Shown here one piece after another: positions 8,996-16,763 of a stretch of DNA of 61,868 bases. Both the position numbers and the translations under genes were made by a program. This stretch comes from an uncultured Clostridia bacterium. Its GTDB lineage: Bacteria; Bacillota; Clostridia; TANB77; CAG-508. Position 1 is the first letter of the stretch. Each line of letters opens with the position of its first letter. The stretch is taken from assembly GCA_934154445.1 (NCBI GenBank), contig CAKPGC010000009.1, positions 1 to 61,868 on the forward strand. The letters are read 5' to 3'. The notes under the pieces were generated by a model. The model was not told where the DNA came from and searched no databases. It saw nothing but the letters and a program-made list of their open reading frames with translations.

Positions 8996-9460
8996 ATGGA
9001 ATTTTTTGATAAATTAGGAAAAAAAGCAAGTGAAGCATACAAAGTAACAGCAGATAAAACAGGAAAATTAGCCAGAGAAGCTAAACTTAGAATGAAAATG
9101 GGAGAACTAAAATCTGAAATTAATAATATATATGAAGAAATTGGCAAAAAAATTTATGAAAACCATGTAAGAGAAGAAAAAGAGGATATATCTAAAGATG
9201 TAGAAGAACAATGTACAAAAATAGATTGCTTAAGTGATGAAATAGAATCAATTCTAAAAGAATGTTTAGAATTAAAAGATAAAAGACAATGCTCAAATTG
9301 TTATGCGGAATTAGATAAAGATGTAAAATTTTGTCCAAAATGCGGAGCTAAACAAGATAATGAAGAAAAATCAAACTTAGAAAAAACTGTTGCAGTAGAA
9401 TCAGATGTTGATGAAAATCATGATGAAACTGTAGAACATATCGAAGAGGAAGATGAATAA
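8996..9460 (+). CDS. Zinc-ribbon, coiled-coil protein of unknown role
   Basis: A 154-residue soluble protein. Residues 1-95 are Lys/Glu-rich and predicted helical or coiled coil (start MEFFDKLGKKASEAYK). Residues 99-119 hold a zinc-ribbon, CSNCYAEL followed by CPKCGAK (CxxC-x12-CxxC), and the tail is acidic. Similar small zinc-ribbon proteins are common in Clostridia and have no assigned function. The start is supported by TAGGAGGAA. It is followed by a strong terminator and may end the der-plsY-gpsA transcript or be expressed alone. Confidence 0.8.
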   Translation: MEFFDKLGKKASEAYKVTADKTGKLAREAKLRMKMGELKSEINNIYEEIGKKIYENHVREEKEDISKDVEEQCTKIDCLSDEIESILKECLELKDKRQCSNCYAELDKDVKFCPKCGAKQDNEEKSNLEKTVAVESDVDENHDETVEHIEEEDE

Positions 9461-9464
9461 AAAA

Positions 9465-9503
9465 TAGGGATTAAAGATAAAAACTTTAATCCCTAATTTT
9501 TTT
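9465..9503. terminator. Strong terminator
   Basis: TAGGGATTAAAG (9465-9476) pairs with CTTTAATCCCTA (9484-9495), followed by TTTTTTTAT. The minus-strand gene at 9507 ends just to its right, so it probably serves both. Confidence 0.88.
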
Positions 9504-9506
9504 ATA

Positions 9507-9785
9507 TTAATATGGATATCTTTCATATAGATATCTAATTAAACTATCAGCATTATCATTTGTTACATGAATATAAACACCTTTATCCAAAGAAACCCAC
9601 ATCATTATTTTAAAGTCTTCAAAATTATCTATAAAAGCACCAATTATTTCAGTAATTTCAATTGGATTTTCATATTTATGCTCCCAACTTAAAACATTAT
9701 TCATATTAAAAGAAGAATTATAAAATGAACTTAAAAAATTTTCTAAATCCTTAGAACTTTCACTATATAAATTAACAGAAACCAT
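9507..9785 (-). CDS. Small conserved protein, unknown
   Basis: A 92-residue soluble protein starting MVSVNLYSES and ending RYLYERYPY. The open frame extends further upstream, but the ATG at 9785 has a GGGAGAT ribosome site with correct spacing, and the upstream residues are low-complexity Ile/Tyr typical of intergenic AT-rich DNA. I recall similar Clostridia proteins with the same VNLYSE start and the same end, but assign no function. Composition (acidic, one Trp-rich MMWVSLD segment) suggests a compact alpha/beta fold. It diverges from the gene at 9922. Confidence 0.75.
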   Translation of the reverse strand: MVSVNLYSESSKDLENFLSSFYNSSFNMNNVLSWEHKYENPIEITEIIGAFIDNFEDFKIMMWVSLDKGVYIHVTNDNADSLIRYLYERYPY

Positions 9786-9854
9786 AACTATCTCCCATTT
9801 TATGTAATTACTATTATTATAGTGATAATTCAAAAAAATATACCTAAAAATAAA

Positions 9855-9883
9855 TTGGGAATAGTTTGTATAAATTTGATAAT
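9855..9883 (+). promoter_or_regulatory. Possible promoter for the gene at 9922
   Basis: TTGGGA at 9855-9860, a 17-base spacer and GATAAT at 9878-9883, in the short region between two divergent genes. Confidence 0.45.
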
Positions 9884-9921
9884 AATAAATAATAAATAAA
9901 TTTGTAAATGGAGGGCATATT

Positions 9922-10818
9922 TTGGAAAAATATAAAAAAATTGCATATATAACTTTAATATTAATTATTTTCATAACTGGATTTTTTATTTATAAAGTTT
10001 TTGGTAAAAATAACTCAAATGATAATTTAAATGAAAAAACACTTGAAGAAGTCAAACAATTAGAAAGCAAATTTCAAAATTTATTTAATCAATTAAATAA
10101 TATAAGTTTTGAAAATTTTAAAATTTCATCTACAGAAATAAAAGAACAAGAATCACAAAGTGAATCCTCAAGTTCATCTGAAAATTCAAGCAGCAATAAC
10201 AGTAGTAAAGAAAAAAGTTCTGAAAAAAAAGACAATTCAACAAGCAAACAAGATAACAAACAATATAAATTAGAAGAAGTAGGAATACTAACAAATCAAG
10301 AAGAAATTAATTGGGAACAAATAAAAAAAGATGTAGAAAAAATATATACTTCTTTATACTCAACAACACTTGATTTATATCAGACATCTGTAAATCAACA
10401 AGATATTGTGAATTTTAATAAAGAATATGATAATCTAACAAAAGTAGTTAAAGAGGAAAATAAAGATGCGACTTTAATTGAATTAGTAAAATTATATGAT
10501 TATATACCAAAATTTATAGAAAATTGCACAGATGATGAGAAAGAAAAAATAGTAATAAAAACAAAAAATGATTTATTTAAAGCATACAGCATTTTAGATA
10601 AAGAAAATTGGAATGAAATTTCAGACAATGTAAACAATTCAACACAAGAATTTACAAAACTTGTTACAAATATTAATACAAAAGAAATTGGAAAACAATA
10701 TAATATAAATAAAATATATGTAATAATAAATGAATTACAAAATGCAATAACTTTAAAGGATAAAGATATTTTTTTAATAAAATATAAAAATTTACTAGAA
10801 GAATTACAAAATATATGA
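9922..10818 (+). CDS. Ser-rich single-pass membrane protein, unknown
   Basis: A 298-residue protein with one N-terminal transmembrane anchor (about residues 7-27), a low-complexity Ser/Asn/Lys linker (about 70-112) and a C-terminal helical domain (about 115-298) that would lie outside the cell. No enzymatic motif is seen. Translation starts at a TTG at 9922, supported by GGAGGG six bases upstream; the first ATG is far inside. The stop codon lies one base before the rnpB -10 element. A role in the cell envelope is likely from topology alone. Confidence 0.72.
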   Translation: MEKYKKIAYITLILIIFITGFFIYKVFGKNNSNDNLNEKTLEEVKQLESKFQNLFNQLNNISFENFKISSTEIKEQESQSESSSSSENSSSNNSSKEKSSEKKDNSTSKQDNKQYKLEEVGILTNQEEINWEQIKKDVEKIYTSLYSTTLDLYQTSVNQQDIVNFNKEYDNLTKVVKEENKDATLIELVKLYDYIPKFIENCTDDEKEKIVIKTKNDLFKAYSILDKENWNEISDNVNNSTQEFTKLVTNINTKEIGKQYNINKIYVIINELQNAITLKDKDIFLIKYKNLLEELQNI

Positions 10819-10824
10819 TATAAT
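10816..10824 (+). promoter_or_regulatory. rnpB: Extended -10 promoter of rnpB
   Basis: TGATATAAT is an extended -10 (TGnTATAAT) ending eight bases before the predicted 5' end of the RNA. No good -35 is visible at 17 bases, which the extended -10 may compensate for. The element overlaps the stop codon of the upstream gene. Confidence 0.65.
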
Positions 10825-10831
10825 TTCAAAT

Positions 10832-11180
10832 AGAGTAAATTGAATAGTCGCTGGTAGATTTTCGAAAGAAACTACGAGAGGAAAGTCCGGGCTCCATAGA
10901 GCAATGATGCTAGATAACGTCTAGTGGGGGTAACCCTAAGGAAAGTGCAACAGAAAATAACCGCCTATTTTTATAGGTAAGGGTGAAAAGGTGAGGCAAG
11001 AGCTCACCGCTTTTATGGTGACATAGAAGGCTGTGTAAACCCCATCTGGAGCAACACCTAGATAAGAAGATTAAGCCTGCTCGGCACCTTCTTGAATTGC
11101 GTGGCTTGAGATATATAGCAATATATATCCTAGATAAATGACTATTTTAAATGACAGAACCCGGCTTACAGATTTACTCT
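10832..11180 (+). ncRNA. rnpB: RNase P RNA, bacterial class A
   Basis: Catalytic RNA of RNase P, which trims 5' leaders of precursor tRNAs. The conserved core is clear: GAGGAAAGTCCGGGCTC at 10879-10895, the AACAGAAAATAACCGCC segment near 10949-10965 typical of class A, GGTGAGGCAAGAGCTCACCG around 10991-11010, and the 3' core ACAGAACCCGGCTTAC at 11155-11170. The P1 helix is formed by AGAGTAAAT (10832-10840) and ATTTACTCT (11172-11180), which sets the ends. The 3' arm of P1 contains the stop codon of the convergent pseudouridine synthase gene. The length of about 349 is ordinary. Confidence 0.95.
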
Positions 11181-12046
11181 TCTAATTTTTTTAATTCTAG
11201 TGGTAAGTCACCACAAAAACTCATAAACTCTTTTGTAATAGGATGTATAAATTGCAATTTATAGCAATGCAAAGCTTGTCTACTAATCAAATCAGAAAAA
11301 GAACCATATAAAGAATCACCAATTAAAGGGTGAGAAATTGCAGATAAATGTACTCTAATTTGATGTGTTCTTCCTGTTTCCAAAATACATCTTACCAAGC
11401 TATAATTATTAAATTCTTTTAAAACATTATAATGTGTAATGGAAGGTTTACCATTTTTGGAAATACATCTTTCAATAATACTATTATCTTTTCTGCCAAT
11501 AGGTAAATCTATAGTACCAGATTTGTTTTCAAATAATCCTTCACAAAAAGCAAGATATTCTTTTTTAAATATGTTATTTTTCATTTCAGAAATAAGACAT
11601 TCTTGAATATATTCACATTTAGCGAAAATGACTAATCCAGAAGTGTTTAAATCAAGTCTATTTACAGGCCTGACTTTTTTATTTAATTCAATTGAATCAA
11701 AATAAAATCTAACTCCATTACATAATGAATCATAATAGTGCAAAATAGAAGGATGAGTTGCAACACCAGCAGGTTTATTGACAATTAACATCCAATTATC
11801 TTCAAAAACAATATTTAAATCCATTTTTGTAGGAACAATATTAGAATTTTCTTCATCATAATCAAAATTAACTATTAACTCATCTCCAAAATTAGGATAA
11901 GTCCTTGTGTCACAAGCACATCCGTTTAATAATACTTTTTCTTTCTTTATTAGCTTAAAAAGTAGTCTTGAGGATATATTTAATTCGTTTTGTAAAATCT
12001 GATTTATATTTAATTCATTATTTTTTACAATATATTTTAGATGCAT
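11174..12046 (-). CDS. RluA-family 23S rRNA/tRNA pseudouridine synthase
   Basis: Converts specific uridines in rRNA or tRNA to pseudouridine. The 290 residues have an N-terminal S4 RNA-binding domain (about 12-62) and an RluA catalytic domain with the motif NRLDLNTSG, catalytic aspartate D132. Most family members have His before RLD; here it is Asn. RTHQIRVH near residue 226 and HPLIGDSLYG are also family marks. RluD is the nearest named member but the exact target cannot be set. It starts at ATG 12046 with AAAGGAG upstream and its last codons run into rnpB on the other strand. Confidence 0.93.
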   Translation of the reverse strand: MHLKYIVKNNELNINQILQNELNISSRLLFKLIKKEKVLLNGCACDTRTYPNFGDELIVNFDYDEENSNIVPTKMDLNIVFEDNWMLIVNKPAGVATHPSILHYYDSLCNGVRFYFDSIELNKKVRPVNRLDLNTSGLVIFAKCEYIQECLISEMKNNIFKKEYLAFCEGLFENKSGTIDLPIGRKDNSIIERCISKNGKPSITHYNVLKEFNNYSLVRCILETGRTHQIRVHLSAISHPLIGDSLYGSFSDLISRQALHCYKLQFIHPITKEFMSFCGDLPLELKKLEE

Positions 12047-12155
12047 AAAAACTCCTTTAAATTTAATAATATAATTTTATCATTTACCAATAAAAAATAC
12101 AAATTTTACCTTTACTTTTTTTAAAAATATGTATATAATTTCTTTGGTGAAAAAA

Positions 12156-12860
12156 ATGAGAATAAGATATAAAAAATGGGCAAGACCAGAATTGGAAGCT
12201 AGCAAATTTTATGTAGATAATCCAGAAGAATTCAAGGGAAGATGGAAAGAACATTTTGAAAATTCAAATAATCCTATACATTTAGAGTTAGGGTGTGGAA
12301 AAGGGCAATTTATAGCCAATTTAGCATCAAGCAATTTAGATGTAAATTATATTGCAATAGATTTAGTAGATGCAATGTTAGGTCTAGCAAAAAGAAATGT
12401 AGAGCAAATATATCAAGAAAAGAAAATAGATCCAAACAACATTATTCTAACAAGATTTGACATAGAAAGAATATTAATGATTTTAAATGAGCAAGATAAT
12501 ATAAAAAGAATATACATAAATTTCTGCAATCCATGGCCAAAAGGAAAACACAGAAAAAAAAGATTAACACATACAAGACAACTTGAAAAATATAGACATT
12601 TTCTGGCTGAAAATGGAGAAATATATTTCAAAACAGATGATGATGATTTATTTAATTCAAGTCTAGGATACTTTTACGATAGCGGATTTGAAATAATAGA
12701 AAAAACTTATGATTTGCATAATGAACCAATATTTGAAAATAATATAGAAACAGAGCATGAGAAAATGTTTTCAGAACAAGGAATAAAAATAAAAGCATTA
12801 ATAGCAAAAAAAATTCCAATAAAAGATGAAAAAAACATTAAAGAAGGTGGAAAAGAATAA
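12156..12860 (+). CDS. trmB: tRNA (guanine-N7-)-methyltransferase TrmB
   Basis: Methylates guanine 46 of the tRNA variable loop using SAM. The 234 residues show the SAM loop LELGCGKGQF at about 44-53 and the family motif NPWPKGKH followed by KKRLTH. I use the ATG at 12156 (MRIRYKKWARPE), which matches the family start and has GGTGA upstream; an ATG at 12129 lies inside the TATAAT region and is unlikely. A TATAAT at 12134-12139 probably drives it with a very short leader. Its stop overlaps the next ATG by one base (TAATG). Confidence 0.95.
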   Translation: MRIRYKKWARPELEASKFYVDNPEEFKGRWKEHFENSNNPIHLELGCGKGQFIANLASSNLDVNYIAIDLVDAMLGLAKRNVEQIYQEKKIDPNNIILTRFDIERILMILNEQDNIKRIYINFCNPWPKGKHRKKRLTHTRQLEKYRHFLAENGEIYFKTDDDDLFNSSLGYFYDSGFEIIEKTYDLHNEPIFENNIETEHEKMFSEQGIKIKALIAKKIPIKDEKNIKEGGKE

Positions 12861-13381
12861 TGGAAGATCCTTGCGTAACAGAAATGAAAGCAAATAAAGA
12901 TAATAGGGAATATGTTTTACAAGCAGTAAAAGATAAAGGAAAGCTTTTAGAATTTGCAATACCAGAATTTCAAGATGACGAGGAAATTGTCAAAGAAGCT
13001 TTAAAACAAGATGGTGAAGCAATGGAATTTGTTTCAGATAGACTAAAAGATAATAAAGAAATAATTTTACTTGCAATAAATGGTGCACCATGGACAGCAT
13101 GTTATGCATCTGAAAGGCTAAGAGCAGATAAGGATGTTATAATGGCAAGTGTAAAAAAATATGGACAAACCCTTTATTATGCAAGTGAAAAACTAAGAGA
13201 TGATAAAGAAGTGGTTAAAGCATCTGTCGAAAATAAAGGTTTAATTGTAAAATATGCAAGTTTAAGATTAAGAAGCGATAAAGAGATTGCAGAAATTGCT
13301 ATAAAGCAAGACAAAAGAGCTTATATGTTTTTAAGTAAAGAACTTAAAGAGGATGAAGAAATAAAAAGTCTTCTAGGATAA
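12860..13381 (+). CDS. DUF4116 repeat protein
   Basis: A 173-residue soluble protein built of about four imperfect repeats of 35-45 residues with the pattern D(K/D)E-V-x-x-A-(L/V)-x-x-x-G-x-x-x-x-(F/Y)-(A/V)-S-(E/D)-x-L-(R/K), for example YASEKLRDDKEVVKA and YASLRLRSDKEIAEI. This is the DUF4116 pattern found in many bacteria and eukaryotes, with no known biochemical role; an alpha-helical repeat scaffold is likely. It is translationally coupled to trmB through a TAATG overlap and ends 28 bases before pfkA. Confidence 0.85.
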   Translation: MEDPCVTEMKANKDNREYVLQAVKDKGKLLEFAIPEFQDDEEIVKEALKQDGEAMEFVSDRLKDNKEIILLAINGAPWTACYASERLRADKDVIMASVKKYGQTLYYASEKLRDDKEVVKASVENKGLIVKYASLRLRSDKEIAEIAIKQDKRAYMFLSKELKEDEEIKSLLG

Positions 13382-13408
13382 ACTTTAAACGAGAGGAAGG
13401 AATTAAAA

Positions 13409-14554
13409 ATGGTAAAAAAAGTTGCGATATTAGCAAATGGAGGAGATGTTGCAGGATTCAATGCAGTAATAAGAGGAATTGTGAAAACTGCGGAAAACAG
13501 TGGAGTTGAATGCTATGGCTTTTTAGATGGATATAATGGACTATTAAAAAACGAATATGAAAAATTAAGTACAGCAGAAAACGGAAATGCAGAAGGAATA
13601 TTACCCAAAGGAGGGTCAATAATTGGTTCATCAACAAATGCAAATGTATTTAATTACAAAGTTATAGATGAAAATGGAAATGTAGAATATAAAGACTTAT
13701 CAGATATATGTGTAGATAACATAAAGAAAGATGAATTTGATTGTATTTTTACACTAGGAGGAGATGGAACACAGAAATCAGCGAGAGATTTTGCAACAAA
13801 AGGAGTAAATGTAATAGGTGTACCAAAAACAATAGATAATGATGTTGCCTGTACAGAAATAACATTTGGATATAACACAGCAGTATCAGTTGCTATGGAA
13901 GCTATAGATAGACTTCATACAACAGGAGAGACACATCATAGAATAATGATTTTAGAAGTAATGGGAAGATATGCAGGATGGATAGCATTAGAATCAGCAA
14001 TTGCTGGTGGAGCTGATGTTGCATTGATTCCAGAAATACCTTATGATATTAACAGAGTTGTAGAAAAAATAAAAAATAGACAAAAAAGAGGAAAAAACTT
14101 TAGTATAGTAGTTGTAGCCGAAGGTGCCAAACCAAAAGATGGAGATATAGTTATAGAAAAAACAAGAGACAATGGAAAAGGAGTAGATAATACTAAGCTC
14201 GGAGGAATTGGAAATGTTGTTGCAAAACAATTACAAGAATTAACAGGGCTTGAAGCTAGAAATACAACATTAGGTTATATGCAAAGAGGAGGAACACCAA
14301 CAGCTTTTGATAGAGTATTATCAACTAAATATGGTACTGCAGCCATGAGATTAGCGATAGAAGAGAAATTTGGAAATTTAGTTGTTATAAAAAATGGAAA
14401 AATAGACTATGCATCTTTAGAAGATGTCGTAGGACAAAATAAAGAAATCGGAGCTGTTTCTGGAAATACAGCTCAAAGTAATCAGAGAAAAGTTACAATG
14501 GATGATGATTTAGTTAAAACAGCAAGAAGTGTTGGAATTAATTTAGGAGATTAG
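13409..14554 (+). CDS. pfkA: 6-phosphofructokinase
   Basis: Phosphorylates fructose-6-phosphate to the 1,6-bisphosphate, the committing step of glycolysis. The 381 residues show GGDVAGFNA at 11-19, the phosphodonor loop GGDGT at 117-121 and PKTIDND at 139-145, with catalytic D143, and the substrate motif MGRYAGW. Gly at 120 with Lys at 140 is the mixed combination found in group III enzymes such as the Streptomyces ATP-dependent one, so ATP is the more likely donor than pyrophosphate, but sequence alone does not prove it. The start has GAGAGGAAGG upstream. Confidence 0.93.
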   Translation: MVKKVAILANGGDVAGFNAVIRGIVKTAENSGVECYGFLDGYNGLLKNEYEKLSTAENGNAEGILPKGGSIIGSSTNANVFNYKVIDENGNVEYKDLSDICVDNIKKDEFDCIFTLGGDGTQKSARDFATKGVNVIGVPKTIDNDVACTEITFGYNTAVSVAMEAIDRLHTTGETHHRIMILEVMGRYAGWIALESAIAGGADVALIPEIPYDINRVVEKIKNRQKRGKNFSIVVVAEGAKPKDGDIVIEKTRDNGKGVDNTKLGGIGNVVAKQLQELTGLEARNTTLGYMQRGGTPTAFDRVLSTKYGTAAMRLAIEEKFGNLVVIKNGKIDYASLEDVVGQNKEIGAVSGNTAQSNQRKVTMDDDLVKTARSVGINLGD

Positions 14555-14568
14555 AGGAGGAAAATAAA

Positions 14569-15225
14569 ATGAATAAAAAGAAAATAATTTTAATTGCAAT
14601 AATCGCAATAATAGTTATTGCTATAATTATAGGAGCTATTGTTCTAGTTAATAATCAAACAAAAAATAATCAAGGTGAAACAACACAGATATCAAAACTA
14701 TATGAACAAATATCAAATGTAAAAGAAATGACATTTTCTCAAACGATAGATAATAATAACAAAATAGTAACTGCAATCAAAAACAATAATGGTTATAAAG
14801 AAGTTACAGCAAATGGAAAAACAAGAAAATATATAGTAAAAGATAATAATACGTATTATTTGGACGAAACAGAAAAAATATATTACACGTATCAAAATAA
14901 TGATACAATATTAACTGAAATTAAAGAAAAATTTGAAACATTAAAAGATGTTACTCAAATATCAAAAGGTAAAGAAAGAATAAATGGAAAAAGTTATAAA
15001 TATGAAGAAATTTCGAATTGTCAAGATTTTTTGTTTAATAATGAATTATCAGTTAATAATCTAGAATATGCAAAAACAAGATTATATTTTGATAATGATA
15101 ATTTAGTATATATAAAAACCATAGTAGGAGACAATGAAGAAATTATAAAAATTGATATATCTTATAATGTAAATAATGATTACTTTAACATTCCAAAAGA
15201 TTATTCTGATGGAAGTCAAGTATAA
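14569..15225 (+). CDS. Membrane-anchored LolA-like protein, unknown
   Basis: A 218-residue protein with a Lys-rich start and one transmembrane or signal-anchor helix (about 5-27), then an extracytoplasmic domain rich in Asn, Lys and alternating beta strands (for example KTRKYIVKDNNTYYLDE, and FNIPKDYSDG near the end). The pattern resembles LolA-fold or DUF4412-type lipoprotein domains that bind lipid or sense the envelope, but there is no lipobox cysteine and identity is weak. Start has TTAGAGGAGG, 15 bases after pfkA, so it is probably in the pfkA transcript. Confidence 0.65.
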   Translation: MNKKKIILIAIIAIIVIAIIIGAIVLVNNQTKNNQGETTQISKLYEQISNVKEMTFSQTIDNNNKIVTAIKNNNGYKEVTANGKTRKYIVKDNNTYYLDETEKIYYTYQNNDTILTEIKEKFETLKDVTQISKGKERINGKSYKYEEISNCQDFLFNNELSVNNLEYAKTRLYFDNDNLVYIKTIVGDNEEIIKIDISYNVNNDYFNIPKDYSDGSQV

Positions 15226-15249
15226 ATTTAAACAAAGGAGGAATTTAAA

Positions 15250-16410
15250 ATGGCAATAAAATTTGTCTTAAATGAAACATCTTATTTTGGAGGAAATGCT
15301 AGAGAGACTCTAGTAGAAGAAATTAAAAAGAGAGGATTTAAAAAAGTATTTCTTGTAAGTGATAAGTCACTAGTAGAAGCAGGAGTAACAAGCAAAGTAG
15401 AAAAGATACTAAATGATGCTAAAATTAAATATACTTTATATGATGAAATAAAACCTAATCCTACAATAAAAAATGTAACAGATGGTGTAGAAGCTTGCAA
15501 AGCATCTAAAGCTGATGTAATTGTTGCAGTTGGAGGAGGTTCAAGTATAGACACATCAAAAGGAATTTCAATTGTAATGACTAACCCTGATAGAGCAGAT
15601 ATAAAATCTTTAAACGGATTATCAAACACAGTAAATAGAGGAATGCCAGTAATAGCACTTCCTACTACTGCAGGAACGGCAGCTGAAGTTACAATAAATT
15701 ATGTAATAACTGATGAAGATAGAAAAATAAAAATGGTTTGCGTAGATCCAAATGATATTCCAATTGTTGCAATAGTTGATTCTGAATTAATGGCATCTAT
15801 GCCTAAATCACTTGCAGCAGCTACAGGAATGGATGCATTAACACATGCTGTTGAAGGATATATAACAAAAGCACACAATGAAATATCAGACATGTTCCAT
15901 ATTAAGGCTATAAAAATGATATTTAAATATTTACCAGCAGCTGTAAATGATAAAGATACTGAAGCAATTGATAAAATGGGCATGGCTCAATACATTGCTG
16001 GAATGGGATTTAGTAATGTTGGATTAGGAATAGTACATTCAATGGCACACCAATTAGGAGCTGTTTATGATACACCACACGGAATTGCAAATGCTATGTT
16101 ATTACCAACTGTAATGAGATTTAATGGAGAAGACCCTGCAACAGCACAAAGATTTAGAGAAATCTTATGTGAAATAGGAAGACCAGATGCAGCACATCTA
16201 AATGATCAAGATGTAATCAACACATTTGTATGGATGATTAGTGAACTTTCTAAGGCAGTTGGAATTACTCAAACAATAAAAGATTATGGAGCAAAAGAAG
16301 AGGATTTTGAAATGCTTGCTGAAAAAGCAATGGAGGACCCTTGCAAGCCTGGAAATCCAAGGGAAGTTACAAAAGAAGATTTTATTGAGTTATATAGAAA
16401 AGCTATGTAA
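15250..16410 (+). CDS. Iron-containing alcohol dehydrogenase
   Basis: Group III metal-dependent alcohol dehydrogenase of the FucO/1,3-propanediol dehydrogenase type. The 386 residues include the NAD-binding AVGGGSSID at about 93-101, LPTTAGTAAE near 138, and the metal ligands D195, H199, H263 and H277 in MDALTHAVEGY and HSMAHQLGAVYDTPHG, all at the positions known for FucO. The substrate (ethanol, lactaldehyde, propanediol or butanol) cannot be read from sequence. It has AAAGGAGG upstream and follows pfkA and the LolA-like gene, so it may serve to reoxidise NADH in fermentation. Confidence 0.92.
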   Translation: MAIKFVLNETSYFGGNARETLVEEIKKRGFKKVFLVSDKSLVEAGVTSKVEKILNDAKIKYTLYDEIKPNPTIKNVTDGVEACKASKADVIVAVGGGSSIDTSKGISIVMTNPDRADIKSLNGLSNTVNRGMPVIALPTTAGTAAEVTINYVITDEDRKIKMVCVDPNDIPIVAIVDSELMASMPKSLAAATGMDALTHAVEGYITKAHNEISDMFHIKAIKMIFKYLPAAVNDKDTEAIDKMGMAQYIAGMGFSNVGLGIVHSMAHQLGAVYDTPHGIANAMLLPTVMRFNGEDPATAQRFREILCEIGRPDAAHLNDQDVINTFVWMISELSKAVGITQTIKDYGAKEEDFEMLAEKAMEDPCKPGNPREVTKEDFIELYRKAM

Positions 16411-16430
16411 AATCTGAAAAAAATAAAATA

Positions 16431-16454
16431 GTCAAATGTTTCTTTACATCTGAC
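16431..16454 (+). promoter_or_regulatory. Imperfect GTCA...TGAC hairpin
   Basis: GTCAAATGT pairs with ACATCTGAC with one mismatch and a six-base loop, 20 bases after the dehydrogenase stop. It may be a weak terminator or a member of the leader-hairpin group. No long T-run follows. Confidence 0.4.
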
Positions 16455-16491
16455 CAGAAAAGTTATATAATATATATTGCAACTTGAAACA

Positions 16492-16500
16492 TGTTATAAT
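16492..16500 (+). promoter_or_regulatory. Extended -10 promoter
   Basis: TGTTATAAT is an extended -10 located about 20 bases before the ATG at 16521. No convincing -35 is present. Confidence 0.5.
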
Positions 16501-16520
16501 ATTAAGGAGGAAAGTACAAC

Positions 16521-16733
16521 ATGGAAAGACAAACACGGAGTGAACGAATTTATAATGATTTATTAAACTTTAAGGATAATAATTCACAAACATCAAGACA
16601 AATGACCTTGTATAAAGGAGAAGTTGCTAAAGCAAAGAGATACATTTGTGAAATGAATGTACCAATACAAATAACTTCTATAAAAGAAATAAAAAAAGGA
16701 GAAGTGCTTGTAAAATTCGAAAAAATATTATAA
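16521..16733 (+). CDS. Small basic protein, unknown
   Basis: A 70-residue protein, MERQTRSERIYNDLLNF at the start, basic, with a predicted helical N-terminal half and a beta-strand-rich C-terminal half ending VKFEKIL. I do not recognise it. It has its own extended -10 promoter, an excellent AAGGAGG site and a strong bidirectional terminator right after, so it is real. Its size and charge would suit a nucleic-acid-binding or small regulatory protein, but that is only a guess. Confidence 0.7.
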   Translation: MERQTRSERIYNDLLNFKDNNSQTSRQMTLYKGEVAKAKRYICEMNVPIQITSIKEIKKGEVLVKFEKIL

Positions 16734-16737
16734 CAAT

Positions 16738-16763
16738 AAAGGATTGCTTATTAGCAATCCTTT
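16738..16763. terminator. Bidirectional terminator before uvrB
   Basis: AAAGGATTGC (16738-16747), loop TTATTA, GCAATCCTTT (16754-16763). It separates the small gene at 16521 from the convergent uvrB. Confidence 0.88.

Noticed and set aside
13409..14554. PfkA considered as a pyrophosphate-dependent enzyme
   Set aside because: The lysine in PKTIDND fits, but the loop reads GGDGT with Gly rather than Asp at the donor-selecting position, so ATP is more likely.
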